Translations under genes and position numbers: made by a program
Notes under the pieces: model-generated
Told to the model about the DNA's origin: nothing
Databases searched by the model: none
The model's input: the letters and a program-made list of their open reading frames with translations, nothing else
DNA from: Torymus aiolomorphi
Taxonomy: Eukaryota; Arthropoda; Insecta; Hymenoptera; Torymidae
Direction: 5' to 3'
DNA: 64,000 nucleotides
Assembly (NCBI GenBank): GCA_036365515.1
Contig: CM070875.1
Span: 105,876,628 to 105,940,627, forward strand
Shown here: positions 23,348-35,016 of the stretch, one piece after another
How positions within the stretch are numbered: the first letter of the stretch is position 1
Layout: every line of letters starts with the position of its first letter

Positions 23348-26300
23348 AGGGGATCACTACCGCCCCCCTACCCGACGAGGTCCCCAAAACCGAAGATGTT
23401 TTGGCCGCGTGCGATAGCCGCCCTGCCGCGAAAGAGTCCGCGGTACCCTCGCCAGTTGCGAACCGAGGAGAGGCCTCGGCGAAGCAACCGATAGACGCAG
23501 AAACAAGGTGGTGGCTGCGAATTGAGGTCGGCGAGTTTAATCTCCGCGCTTTGTTGGACCCGGGAGCATCCACGACGGTGATGGGCTCCGTCGGACTCCA
23601 ACTAGCTACAGCGCTGGACCGGGAGTTTGTAGCGTCCGAGGAGAAAGGGGTAAGGCTAGCGGATGGAAGCCGCAGCCCCTTGCTAGGCCACGTGATGCTG
23701 CCCATCACTGTGGCTGGCCTCACTCGCGATATCCGAGTCGCCATAATGCCGAATTTAGATGCCGACTGCTACTTAGGAGTCAACTTTGTACGAGCGTTCA
23801 GGGCCGTACTAGACCCGGATACGGATAGGCTATTCTGTAAGGAGGCGGAAGCCTACGTCGAGCTGGAAGTAGCCAGCTTGACCCCAGATCCTAGCTCGGT
23901 AGCGGCAATTGGGCTCGAGGACGCTACAGACCTTCAGCGAGAGGAGCTGAAGGCCATGGTGGACGAGGTCCTAGGCAAGCTCCCGCCAGGATTAGGTTGC
24001 GTCAGAGGCGTGGAGCATGAGATTCATGTAGGAAACGCTCGACCCATCAAGCAGCGCCATTATCCAGTGTCGGATAAGGTGCAGGAGGAGATAAATCGCC
24101 AGGTTTGCGAAATGCTGAACCAAGGCATCATCGAGCCCTCCAAGAGCGGGTGGTCGAGCCCCGTCGTGATGGCGCCGAAGAGTGACGGCACGCGACGGTT
24201 CTGCAACGATCTGCGGAAGGTGAATGCAGTCACCGAACCCGACGCCTATCCTCTGCCGAATATGCAGGATATTCTGCGGAAATTGAGGAAGGCGAAGTTC
24301 ATCTCCACGCTTGACCTCAAGAGCGCGTATCATCAGATACCGTTAGCGGAGGAGGCGCGGCCCATCACCGCTTTCACGGTGCCGGGGCTGGGCCTGTTCC
24401 AGTTCCGGCGGATGCCGTACGGACTGACGAACGCGCCGGCCACCTTCCAGCGGCTCATTGACCAAGTGCTCGGACCCGAGCTGGAGCCTTACGTCTACGC
24501 CTACCTCGACGACATCATCGTAGTCGCAGAAACGTTCGAGGAGCATAAGAAGTGCTTGAAAAGGGTGCTGGAAAGGCTCGTCGCCGCTGGGCTAACCCTC
24601 AACGCAGAAAAATGTGTTTTCTGCAAGCAAGAGGTAGCATACTTGGGCTTCTTGGTTAACCGGGACGGCACGAGGCCGAACCCGGCCAAGATCGAGCCAA
24701 TCAAGAATTTTCCGCAGCCGCGGAATCTGAGGCAGCTGCGCCGATTCCTGGGTACTTCATCGTGGTATAGGAAGTTCATCCCGAACTATGCCACGGTCGC
24801 CGAGCCGCTCACGAGTCTGACGAAGAAGAACCAGAAGTACGAGTGGCTCGACGAGCAGCAACGCGCCTTCGAGTTGTTGAAGGCGATGATTATGACCGCT
24901 CCGGTCCTACATCGCCCGGATCCCGGCGGCCTTTACATCGTGCAGACCGATGCGAGCGATGTAGGCCTTGGCGCGGTGCTGCTTCAGGAAGTAGAGACCC
25001 AAGAGCGGGTGATTGAGTTCGCGAGCCGGGTGTTAACCCCGGCAGAGCGAAACTATAGCGTTACGGAGAGGGAGTGCCTCGCGGTGGTCTGGGCGATACA
25101 GAAGTTTCGCCCTTACATCGAAGGCTACGAGTTTAGGGTTGTGACAGACCACAGCAGTCTGCGGTGGCTCTGTCAGATGAAAAATCCCACGAGCAGGCTC
25201 GCTCGGTGGGCGTTGGAGTTGCAAGGCCACAAGTTTTCGATCGAGCATCGAAAAGGCGCCTTGAACCACGTGGCCGACGCCCTCTCTCGGATGTACGAGG
25301 ATGAGGAAGGCCCGGAGGTGGCTGCGGTGTCCTGGTCAACGGACACCGAGGACGCGTGGTATCGAGAGTGGAGCGCCAAAGTCCGAGAGCAACCCAACGA
25401 TTTTCCAACCTACAAACTCGTCGCGGGCAACCTTTACCGGTACCGACCGAACCCGGACGTTGACGCGGCCCTCGGCGACGATGAGGATGCTTGGAAGCTG
25501 GTAGTACCAGAGGAGCATCGTCGCGAGGTGTTGCAAGAGTGCCATGACGACGCCACCGCTGGACATCTCGGACGAGAAAAGACGTTTGCCAGAGTAGCCC
25601 GGCGCTACTACTGGCCACGTTACTACGCGGAAACGCAAGAGTACGTGCGCCACTGCGAAACGTGTCAGCGGTTTAAGGTGGAACAAAGAGCTCCAGCCGG
25701 CCTCATGGGTCGTCGAGTCGTCGACAGGCCCTGGCAGGTCGTCGCTGGAGACATAATAGGACCGCTGCCTCGCACCTCTAAAGGTTTTGAATACATTGTG
25801 GTGTTTCAAGACCTTTTCTCCAGGTGGGCGGAGGCTTCGCCGATACGGAAGGCTAACGCAAAGACGGTGGTAGGAGAATTGGACCGGAAGGTTTTCCTCC
25901 GGTTCGGTTGCCCAGAAGTGTTCCTCTCCGACAACGGCACAGAGTTCAAGAACCGTGTCGTAGAGGAATTCTTGAGGGAGCGAGGTGTGCATCACACCAA
26001 CACTCCCACCTACCACCCGCAGGCTAATCCGGTGGAGCGCGCCAATCGTACTTTAAAGACGATGGTCGCCTCTTACCTTAAGGAGCGGCACACCACATGG
26101 GACGAGAAGCTTCCGGAACTTCTCTTCGCCATGAATACGGCGGTGCATAGCTCTACCGGAGTCAGCCCCGCCATGTTACTTTACGGTAGGCAACCAGAGC
26201 CCCTGGTACGCAGCGTAGGCTGCAAGAGGTCGCGGCAGAGACCCCGGCACAAGAAGAAAGTTTGGCTCGTTGGAAGGAGCGGCTCGACGCCCTTCCAAAC

Positions 26301-26810
26301 CTTCATCAACGAGCCGCCTCGCAGGCGAGAGCGGCTCAAGATCGCCAAGCCAGCTATTATGATGCCGGCAGGCGAGAGCCAGATTTCAAGCCGGGAGACA
26401 GGGTCTGGAAGCGCAGCCACCCACTCTCCTCGGCCGCGAAGGGCGTCGCGGCGAAACTAGCGCGTAGATTTGAGGGGCCGTATTGGATTACGGCCGTACT
26501 GAAACTCAACACCTACCGATTGGTAGGTGAGGGGGGCCAAATTGAGGAGATAGTGGCCGCTGACCAGCTTAAGCCCTATCGCGGTGAGTCGCCTGAGTCG
26601 AATGGAGTCGACGCGGAAGGCGACCCCAGGGGGACGCCTGTGAGCGAACCACCCGCCCCTCAGGGGACAGGGGAGCCCCCCGAGAGCACGCGGGGGAGAC
26701 CGCGGAGGGCGCGCGGCGCAACTACGGGTCCCGCCGAACCAACTTCGGTAGGACAGCGAGCCCCGAATGCTCCTCGCAGGGGACGCGGTCGTCCCCGCAA
26801 GCCTCCGTAG
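23329..26810 (+). pseudogene. pol: pol (copy 2): protease-RT-RNase H-integrase, one frameshift near C-terminus
   Basis: Pol copies the RNA and inserts the DNA. It is open from the frameshift site to 26460. Protease: LLDPGASTTVMG near 23550 (D-P-G) with a YLGVNF flap-side motif. RT: DLKSAYHQIPL near 24313, FRRMPYGLTNAPATFQ, catalytic YLDD near 24500. RNase H: QTDASDVGLGAVLLQ near 24940, TERECLAVVWAI, and HVADALSRM at its end. Integrase: zinc-binding GHLGREKTF...HCETCQRF at about 25560-25670; AGDIIGPLP with the first D; LSDNGTEF with the second; HPQANPVERANRTLK with the E. A one-base loss near 26205-26228 shifts the frame; the remainder (26262-26810) has the GPY/F motif RFEGPYWI and ends in a basic RRGRGRPRKPP that resembles an AT-hook. 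No chromodomain or env seen. Confidence 0.94.
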
Positions 26811-26960
26811 CGCTGCGCGCCTAGCGCTTATTGTTGTATATAGTGTATAGGTGATGTGCCCGAGAGGCTGGAATAAAGGAAGAGCCTCCACCTAACCCGT
26901 TGCTTTCGCCTTATTTCTGCGCCCTTCCTCTTTTCAGATGTCGCGTACGGGGTACGCCAA

Positions 26961-26974
26961 ATCTGGGTGGGGGG
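26961..26974 (+). promoter_or_regulatory. Polypurine tract, copy 2
   Basis: AATCTGGGTGGGGGG ends immediately at the TGTAACGGG of the 3' LTR; plus-strand priming site of LTR elements. Confidence 0.75.
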
Positions 26975-28245
26975 TGTAACGGGTGCAGGCAATAAAGGCG
27001 AAAGAGCCGCGTGTACCGCGCCGCGAGGTTTGAATCGCGCGCGCTTGCACGTACAGCGGCTCGCTGCGCGCCAAGCGGGACGCGCGGGAGGCGAAGCAAG
27101 AAGAAGAAGAAGACGCCGCCGTAGCGCTCCGAAGGGACGCCGCGGCCATTGATGAGTAGTCTAGTCCTGTAGCGCAACAGGTGCGCACGTGCCAGTTTTG
27201 CCTCACCAGTGCCGTGCCTCCAAGTGCCCCGCGAGTGCCGCATCACGCCCTGCGAGAAGTGCCCTCCGCGCCTCCGATCCGCCGCCAGCCCAGCAGCGAC
27301 GCAACGCCGGCTGCCTTCGCCGGCCAGGCCACTCCGCCACCCAGAAAGGGAGAGGAGGAGAGAGAGAAAGAGGCGGCAGCCGAGGCTCGAGGGACCACGG
27401 GGCCCGACGCCTCGCAGCGGGAAGGCGAGCGCGTGAGCGTGACAGAGAGAGAGAGAGAGAGGTAGACTTCGGGCGACGCGCTGGCCAGCGCTAAAGTAAG
27501 TGTGCGCTTCATTTGTAATTTTTGCCGCGTAGGTTTTGCGTGCGAGCGGCCACGCGTAAGAGCTGTTGCGCGGCTAACCGACGCCGCCTGCGTAGAGGCA
27601 AGCGGCCTCGTGTGCGAGAGCGCGGCGGCCATTTTGTGGCGTCTCGCGGCGCGGTGACGCCGGCCGTGCGACCGGCCGGCTCCGCGTAAGTCTCGGCCTG
27701 CGCGTTCGTTTTTGTAGATGTTCGGGCTTCGCGCCCCTTAGCGCGATTCCTTTTGGACGAATAAACTTTATTTATTTTACTTTTCATTATTCGTGTCGAG
27801 TCTGTCATTTCGCGAGTAACCGTTCCCTATCCCCCGAATACCGCCCTCTACCTTTTCAGCAGCTGCAGCTAGTCGGAGGCTTCACCTCCTAGAGGAGCAA
27901 CGTCAACGGGGAAATTGTAAGTGAAAGTCGCTCAGGTTAACCTGAGCGACGTTGTACGGGAACACCGGCGAGAGTAGGTCAGGCTAGTGCATATATAGCC
28001 GCCGGTGAATTGTGCGCCGAAGTCAGCGGCAGCGGCAGAGCGCAGCGCCGGGTCTAGTAGAAGGCGGCCTAAGCTTTCTACAGTGAAAGCCGGGCGCGCT
28101 TGTTCTGAGCCTGCGCCAACGCGCTCCGGCCGGCCGACGGGTCCGTCTACAACGGCGCGCTGCTCTGGGCGTAGTAGACGCCCGTTTATCGCCTGGCGCA
28201 TCCCAGAGAGGGATTAATACCCTCTTCTAAATTCACCCCGTTACA
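26975..28245 (+). repeat. 3' LTR of gypsy copy 2
   Basis: 1271 bp, nearly identical to 19168-20437, with AATAAA at 27760-27765. Substitutions cluster near 27390-27470 and 27720-27755. Confidence 0.95.
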
Positions 28246-29689
28246 AGTTTTATCGTCGGAATCCATAAGCAACAATAAAATTGGGGAAAAAACCAAAAGC
28301 AACGAAAATAGAATTTTTTTCCACTTCCCCTCTATATAATCGACTATTTGGGGGGTGAGCCGAGGATTCAATTTGGTCGCTAATTTCTTTCTGGTACAGT
28401 TTTATCGCCAGAATCCATAAGCAACGATAAAATCGGCGAAACAAACAAATGCAACGAAAATAGAATTTTTTTTCTCTTTCACCCCTATATAATCGACTAT
28501 TTGGGGGTGTTCGGGGCATCCAATTTGGTCGCCAATTTTTTTCTGATACAGCTCTATCGCTTGAATCCATAAAGCAACAACAAAATTGAGGGAGAAACCA
28601 AAAGCAAAGAAAATAGAATTTTTTTTCCACTTCAACATCTATACAATCGATTATTTGGGGGTGTTCCGGGTATTCAATTTGGCCGCCAATTTTTTTCTGG
28701 TACAGTTCTATCGCCAGAATCCAGAAAGAACAATAAAATCGGCGAAAAACCAAAAGCACCGAAAATAGAATTTTTTCTCCAGTTTCACCCCTATATAATC
28801 GACTATTTGAAGTTGTTCCGGGGATTCAATTTGGTCGCCAATTATTTTCTGGTACAGTTTTATCGCCAGAATGCATAAGCAACAATGAAATCGGGGAACA
28901 AACCAATAGCAACAAAAATAGAATTTTTTTCCATTTCCTCCCCTATATAATCGACTATTTGGGGGTGTTCCGGGGATTCAATTTGTTCGCCGATTTTTTT
29001 CTGGTATTGTTTTGTCGCTAAAATCCATAAACAACAATAAAATCGGAAAAAACCAAAAGCAACGAACATAGAATTTTTCTTTCGCTGGAACCTCTATAAT
29101 CGACTATTTAGAGGTGTGCCGGGGATTCAATTTGTTCGCTAATTTTTTTCTGGTACAGTTTTATCGCCAGAATCCATGAGCAACAAAAAAATCTGGGAAA
29201 AAAACAAAAGCAACGTAAATAATTTTCTTTTCCACTTGGTCCCCTATATAATCGACTATTTGGAAGTGTTCCGGGGATTCAATTTGATCGCCAATTTTTT
29301 TTTGTGATACAGTTTTATCGGCAGAATCAATAAGCAAAAATAAAATCGGGGTAAAACCAAATGCAACGAAAATAGAATTTTTTTTCCACTTCCACCCCTA
29401 TATAATCGACTATTTGGGGGTGTTCCGGGAAGTGCATTTGGTCGCCAATTTTTTTCTGGTACAGTTTTGTCGCCAGGATCAATACGCAACAATAAAATCT
29501 GGGCAAAGAAGCAAAAGCAACGAAAATAGAATTTTTCTTCCACTTCCACCCCTATATAATTGACTATTTGGGGGTGTTCCGGGGATTCAATTTGGTTGCC
29601 AATTTTTTTCTGGTACAGTTTTATCGTCAGAATCCATAAGCAACAAAATTGGGGAAAAAACCAAAAGCAACGAATATAGAATTTTTTCT
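28246..29689. repeat. Satellite array, block 2 (continuation after gypsy copy 2)
   Basis: About nine further ~155-bp monomers of the same type. The first is joined in phase to the last monomer before 19168. The last is cut at 29689 within the monomer's GAAAATAGAATTTTTT segment. Confidence 0.93.
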
Positions 29690-30104
29690 ATGGACTGATC
29701 GACGTAAATGGTGCTTTGGGGGGGTGGGGAGGCTTGATTTTTTTTTTTTTTTTTTTTTTTTCCATGTATTTTATCATTTTTGATGATAATAAACTCTGTC
29801 CAATTGGAAAAGAACGATCCTTGAAAAATCGATTTTTCGTTGAATCCCAACCTTGTAAACTTTAAACACATAACACGTGGCCCGTAACGTTTCTTATTCT
29901 TATTCGACATGACCTAAATAACTGTTTTAAATAAAACTAGTTTAATATTTTATTATAATGAGTATCTTGTCCATTTTATACAATTAATAATTAAATTAAT
30001 GAAATCGTATGAGTGTGCGTGTGTAAGTGTGTGAGTGCGTGCGCGCGCTTGAGTATAAATTCATATATTCAATTTCATTATTTTATGTATTTATTATATT
30101 ATAC
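29690..30104. other. Intergenic: poly-T and GT-rich sequence
   Basis: A run of about 23 T near 29739-29761 follows GGGGGGGTGGGGAGG; this may be the 3' tail of an inserted retroelement on the minus strand, but no coding remnant is visible. 30010-30050 is a GT-rich low-complexity tract. Confidence 0.4.
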
Positions 30105-30164
30105 TGCAACGAGGCTACCGCTCCTCGTTGGTAAGTTATCGCGGCAAGTTTAGGTTAGTCTTCT

Positions 30165-30320
30165 GCTTGAGCGCGGGCGCACCGCCCGTCTGTTAGGTTA
30201 TTATTGTTTCCGCGCGCGCGGGCGCACCTCCCGTCAGTTACGTTAGTATTGTTTCCTCGCGCGTGGGTGCACCGCCGGTTTGATAGGTTAGTATTTCATT
30301 TGCGCGCGGGCGCTCACGTC
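30165..30320. repeat. ~55-bp GC-rich direct repeats
   Basis: GCGCGGGCGCACCGCCCGTCTG-like units followed by TTAGGTTAGTATTGTTTCC occur about four times with decay. Confidence 0.75.
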
Positions 30321-30443
30321 GCCTCTTTAGATCCCGACTTGCTCGCTAGCGCCCCGACGCTCTCGCGCCACCTTATCGACTCGCGCAACGACGACAGTCC
30401 CGCTGCCACAGGAAAGCTCACAATTTGATCGGGAAATTCAGCC

Positions 30444-30451
30444 TATATAAA
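30444..30451 (+). promoter_or_regulatory. TATA box
   Basis: CCTATATAAACTCTG in otherwise GC-rich sequence, about 340 bp into the LTR-like block. Confidence 0.55.
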
Positions 30452-30527
30452 CTCTGCTCACCCGAGTGTGAGAGAGCTTTACCGACGGTTCTCCAGTCTT
30501 CATCCTCCCTTATTAACCGTTTAGCAC

Positions 30528-31255
30528 TGTGCACACACAGGCTAATTCGTACGAACACTCCGTTTCCAGTATTTCCTTGCGGCAGTGTTTCCAATTGCGA
30601 CGAGTGATCCGTTTCCGACGTCGATCATCGCCTTAGAACGTCCGGAGCACACCTCTATCCTCTCTGCCACGAACAGTCCGGTACCTAGACGAGCTTACGC
30701 TAGTTGGCCGCGAACTATACGATGAACCTAGACTAACCGACTCTTTCCGGAGGTGCCGCCGATTATGCCGACGACTATCGTCGTTCACACACTTTGTTAG
30801 TGTCAGAGTGACTCCTGGAACGCGAACACCAGCTGCTCCGTGCACACACGTGTACCTGGGGGTTAATTGACTATCCGGAACAGGAACGTCATATAACTTG
30901 GACTTCTTCCTTCCCTACTATTGTGCACACACGGAGTAGGTCAGGATAGTCCCGGAGCGATGCAGTTTCTCTGGTGACCGTGCACACTCGGTACCAGGGG
31001 AACGCGAATGTATCCAGACTAGTAATCTACAGGAACACCGGAACACGAGGTGCCCCTACCGCCGTGCACACATAAGGTAGGAATATACGAGTTCCCCGGG
31101 GTCAAACTCACCCAGGTTTCGTGTACACACGTTCCTAGGAGAGTGACACCTTTCATAGACATCGGAACCAGTAAGTACTCGGTCACCGTGCACACGCGGG
31201 GTAGAATCATATTGATTCCTGGGTGAACACTCGCCTTGGCCTCATGCACACACGT
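30528..31255. repeat. Periodic GTGCACACAC motifs
   Basis: CGTGCACACACG-like words occur near 30530, 30837, 30922, 30981, 31062, 31120, 31187 and 31243; spacings after the first gap are roughly 85, 59, 81, 58, 67 and 56. Between them GAACACC/GTTCCTAG-like words also recur. A decayed tandem array. Confidence 0.6.
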
Positions 31256-31703
31256 GTCTACGCGAGTAACCGACCCGTTCCTAGACGGCGGAACGCGGAA
31301 CAAACTTGCTACTGACGCACTGACGCTACAAAAATCGATCTCCCCGACGATATCCTGATCACACCTTGTAACCACCCTGCGTTCGATACCTTTCGTCGGA
31401 GAAATCGCCCGCCGCGAGAGAGCGTTAGCGTGCGACTCAAATTGTACTCCTAAGTAAGTGCGTTTTCTGACTTTTCTGCTTCAGATGGCTTGAGTCACAG
31501 CGGACAGCCGCCGCCATAATTGTATTATTATTTTTGCTTAATTATACTCTTTGAGAAAGTTAATAAACTATATATTTTGTTACTCTAATTATAAAACAAG
31601 ATCTTATCATTACATTCTAAGCCATCTGATTCTCCTCATCCCCCACAACTGAACCTTCGTAAACTTAGAAGCACCCGGCAGGGGGAGGAGTCATTCCGTT
31701 ACA

Positions 31704-32141
31704 AAACTGGCACGATTCTTTCTACCATATAATAAACAAATAAAATAAATAAAATTATTTGTGTGTGTCACATAATATTAGTAATTATAATATTTTTATT
31801 TCAGTGAAACATAGCTTTATTTTAAAAAGACGACTAGATCAAACGCGCGCTGCGCGCGCGGAGATGCACTATGCTTTGAATACAATATTCAAAAATAGGA
31901 AAATAACCTTATAAGAAAAATATAAACAGGCAACATTACGTTACCATGCACATAGCTACGGCATAGCAACGCTTCCGACCAATCAGATTACGTGAAATAA
32001 CATAGTCATCAATTTTAATAAAGGGGATAAAATTATGAAATATCTGAAATAAAATAGAGATATTATAAGTAAAATAATAATTATAGAATAAATAATCTAC
32101 GGCTGTTGCTTGAACGTCATTGCCTCAAATAAAATTAAAAA
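31704..32141. other. AT-rich stretch, no gene seen
   Basis: Contains a GCGCGCTGCGCGCGCG palindromic patch near 31843. It may include the left part of the Tc5-like copy A, but no left TIR can be identified. Confidence 0.4.
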
Positions 32142-33662
32142 ATGGCTATTAATCGACTGGTTGTAATATTTTTATTATCTATAATCTTTAATCCTAACAA
32201 TGTTAAAATTGAAGATCACAAGCTAACGAACAAGAGATAACTTTATATCATATAATAGAAAATATAATAAAGGAGAGTGTAAATTATAATTTACATACAG
32301 AAGAAGAATATACTTTACTTTTTGAGGATGACTACAGTGATACACTTCCACAAGATATTGAAGAAGAGGATGAATTAAATAAAGATTATGAAGAGGTTCC
32401 TACTTGTTTACCGAATGAAGAAGATGTAGACTTTGAATATAAGAAACAGGCAGTGCAGTATTGGCAAAGTGGAAAAAGAAAGCCATTATCCTTGACAAGT
32501 GTACAATCGAAGCATAGAAAAGTTAATTCTGATCGTCAATTGCGACGGTGGAAATTACAAATTGAAGCAGGGGGCAGCAGAAAAACTATTCTAAATGGAA
32601 TAAAAACTTATGTACTTCAAAAAGTTAAGGAAGCGATAGAATAAAAAATGACTCTGCATGGTATTGATATAAAAAGATGGGCTCTCGTAAAGAAAGCAGA
32701 ACTAAATATTCCGTGGTTTAAAGCTTCACATAGATGGATACAAATATTAAAAAAAAGAAAACATCACATTGCTTCACGTAAAATAACAAAATTTATTACT
32801 ATGTCATCTACACAGAAGGCAATAGAAGAAGAACAGCACAAAGAAAATTTTGTTAACGATGTCAAAAATCTCATTAAAGTACATGGTGCTCAAAACGTTT
32901 ACAATTCTGATCAAAGTGGGTTCAATTTAGAGATACATGGTGGTCGCACTCTTTGTTATGAGCGGATTAAAAATGTAGAAAACATCGTTCAGTCGGTATC
33001 TTCTACAAAACATAGTTACACTATTCAACCAACAATGACCTAAAGTAATGAAAACTTTATTCAAACCAGAAAATATATACGTAGAAGCATCAGCGTCGGG
33101 TAAATTATCCAAGGAACTATTTCAAATTTGGATTCATAATGTATTTTTGATTCACAGTGGGAATTCACCTATACTGCTATTAGATTCATGGAGTGGACAA
33201 TGTGAAAACGCTGTAAAAGAAGCTTTACCGAAAGAGTCAAATGTTATATTGAAAACGATACCAAAAGGCACAACTGCTCAGATACAGCCTCTTGACGTAT
33301 ATTGTTTTCGATTATGGAAAAACTTTATTAGAAAATTATCAGACATAACACTTCTTATGAATTATGATGCTAAATTACACGAGAGAAATAATATAATCAA
33401 ACTACAATCTCTAACCCATAATCAATTTTCTTCACCAAGATTTCAATGTGTTTTTAAATATGCCTGGTATAAAAGTGGATACCTAACGAAAAAACCTCCA
33501 AGACATCAAAATCCAGTAGATTTTTGTTTCCTTACTCAAGAGGAACCAAATTGCGACATATGTAGTGGAATTGCAGTCATACGATGTACATGGTGTAAAA
33601 AGCTATTATGTTTTATACATTTTTTCACAGATTATCATTATTGTCAAACGTATATTGAATAA
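32142..33662 (+). pseudogene. Tc5-like DDE transposase, copy A, broken
   Basis: A cut-and-paste transposase of the Tc1/mariner-pogo group. A possible start ATG at 32142 is separated from the main frame by a frameshift near 32237. From 32234 the frame has an acidic N-terminus, then a helix-turn-helix-like DNA-binding region (FEYKKQAVQYW...RQLRRWKLQIEAGGSR). TAA at 32642-32644 interrupts it; the same frame continues from 32648 through the first catalytic Asp in YNSDQSGFN (about 32906). A deletion of roughly 90 bases with a frameshift lies near 33043. The last part has the second Asp in LLLDSWSGQ (about 33178) and the third in QPLDVYCFRLW (about 33285), then a Cys-rich C-terminus CDIC...CTWCKKLLCFIH typical of Tc5. 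Copy B at 38265 is a relative. Confidence 0.85.
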
Positions 33663-33789
33663 AATTTGCAATTCACCAATTTCTGTAATATTTATATATG
33701 TTACGTTGAAAAATCATCACATTGTACAAATTAATAAAAATGAAAAAAAGTTTTCGCGCATAATCTAGTCATAATAGGGTCACATAGTC

Positions 33790-34819
33790 TAGTTAATAGG
33801 GGTAGCCAGCCCCACTAAAGGTAAAATATTTTTTATTTTTTTTAACTTTTAATAGTAAATATGAGCAAAATAAGCATTACAAAATTAAAAATCCAATGAA
33901 ATGTTGTGATTAATTTTTTTAATCACTAAAAGATAAGTAACTAAATAGTGGTAGCTCACCCCTTCTATCTGTTTTTTTAGACCTCGAAACCGGTCAACTA
34001 TAATTTCTAATTTTCTTTACAACATGGCATTTTTTTACCAAATATGGCTCGTCAAAACTTTGTTATTTCAAAAACAGTGTGAAAAAAATTATATTTACCC
34101 CCATAAAAATAGGGGGTGCAATCCCTTATCATTAAAACTGTGTCCAAATACTCGTCTTTTTATAAGACACAAATAGGTGTTGGTTTCATTACAAAATTCC
34201 AATTCCATCTCGAGATATTAAAAAAAACTGTTTTTGGGTGTGAACTCTAAGGGTGGTTTTCACCCCCAGATGTCTTTCTCCACAGATAAAAAAAAATACG
34301 TGTCAAATATTTTTCTATACTCTAACCAGTTGCAAAGATTCATGAAAATCAGGCAGACACTAACAAAAAGGTAATTAATTAAATTAGGGATAATTCACCC
34401 CGTCAACGTGTTTTAATTTTTAAATCTCGAAACCGGTCAACTATAATTTTGAATTTTCTTTATAACATGGCAATTTTCAATCAAATTTAGCTCATCAAAG
34501 CATTTTTATATCAAAAATACAAGGGAGAATATCATATTTACCCTTATAAAAAATAGAGGATGCAACCCCCAGCCTTAAAACTGTGCCGAAAAACTCGACT
34601 TTTCATAAGAAACAAATAGGTGTTGGTTTCATTAAAAAATTCCTATTCCATCTTGAGATATTAAGAAAAAGCGATTTTTGGGGGTGAAGTTTAAGGACGG
34701 TTTTCACCCCTTAGATATATTTTTCGCAGATAAAAAAAAAATACGTGTCGAATATTTTTTGACACTCTACTCATATGCGAATTTTCATGAAAATCGGAGG
34801 CGGATACCAAGTATCCTTG
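33790..34819. repeat. Duplicated terminal region of the Tc5-like copy A
   Basis: A ~443-bp block is present twice in tandem: CTCGAAACCGGTCAACTATAA at 33983 and 34426, TAGGTGTTGGTTTCATTA at 34172 and 34617. Its end GTATCCTTG|TGA at 34811-34822 resembles the right end of copy B (GTACTTTCCTTG|TGA), so 34819 is the likely right boundary with a TNA target duplication. Repeated GGGGTG/CACCCC words are shared with the copy B TIRs. Confidence 0.65.
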
Positions 34820-34959
34820 TGAGTGAAATTGGTCTACAGATTATATATCGGGTCATTTTATCAGAAATTGTGCCTATTTATGATATACTATTAGTACATG
34901 TAACTAATTATACTTTAGATAGATAGTGACGCTGATGGTAATTTTTTAGTGTAGTTAAA
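34820..34959. other. Short intergenic stretch
   Basis: AT-rich; it may contain the end of the PLE 3' region, whose exact limit I cannot place. Confidence 0.4.
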
Positions 34960-35016
34960 TGTGGAAATTGATGGCCATACTACCAGGTAAAAAATAAAGA
35001 AGTACACAATTTTCTT

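Larger units (their letters stand above)
19168..28245 (+). mobile_element. Ty3/gypsy LTR retrotransposon, copy 2, full-length
   Basis: 9078 bp with two LTRs, a tRNA-type primer site, leader, gag, pol, polypurine tract and no env. Flanking satellite sequence reads GGTAC-AGTT before it and AGTT-TTATCG after it; joining them restores the normal monomer GGTACAGTTTTATCG, so the 4-bp AGTT is the target duplication. By eye the two LTRs differ at about 16 substitutions and 4 small indels over 1270 bp (about 98.5% identity), so insertion was fairly recent but not current. Gag has two frameshifts and pol one. Confidence 0.96.
30105..31703 (+). repeat. LTR-like block (candidate 5' LTR of another retroelement)
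   Basis: Starts TGCAACGAGG and ends CATTCCGTTACA, echoing the TGTAACG/CGTTACA ends of the gypsy LTRs, and is followed by AAACTGGCACGATTC, a plausible primer site. Inside are TATATAAA (30444-30451) and AATAAA (31562-31567) in the right order for an LTR. There is no internal coding region downstream, so the rest of the element is lost or replaced. The short spurious ORFs in it have no recognisable motif. Alternative: a repeat-rich non-LTR sequence with a chance promoter. Confidence 0.45.

Noticed and set aside
26909..26975. Possible spliced env or small ORF after a pyrimidine-rich CTTCCTCTTTTCAG
   Set aside because: The ORF after the putative splice site is only about 13 codons and runs into the LTR. 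No transmembrane or envelope motif.
34678..34926. 82-codon plus-strand ORF
   Set aside because: Lies in the duplicated terminal region of the Tc5-like copy A and has no motif.
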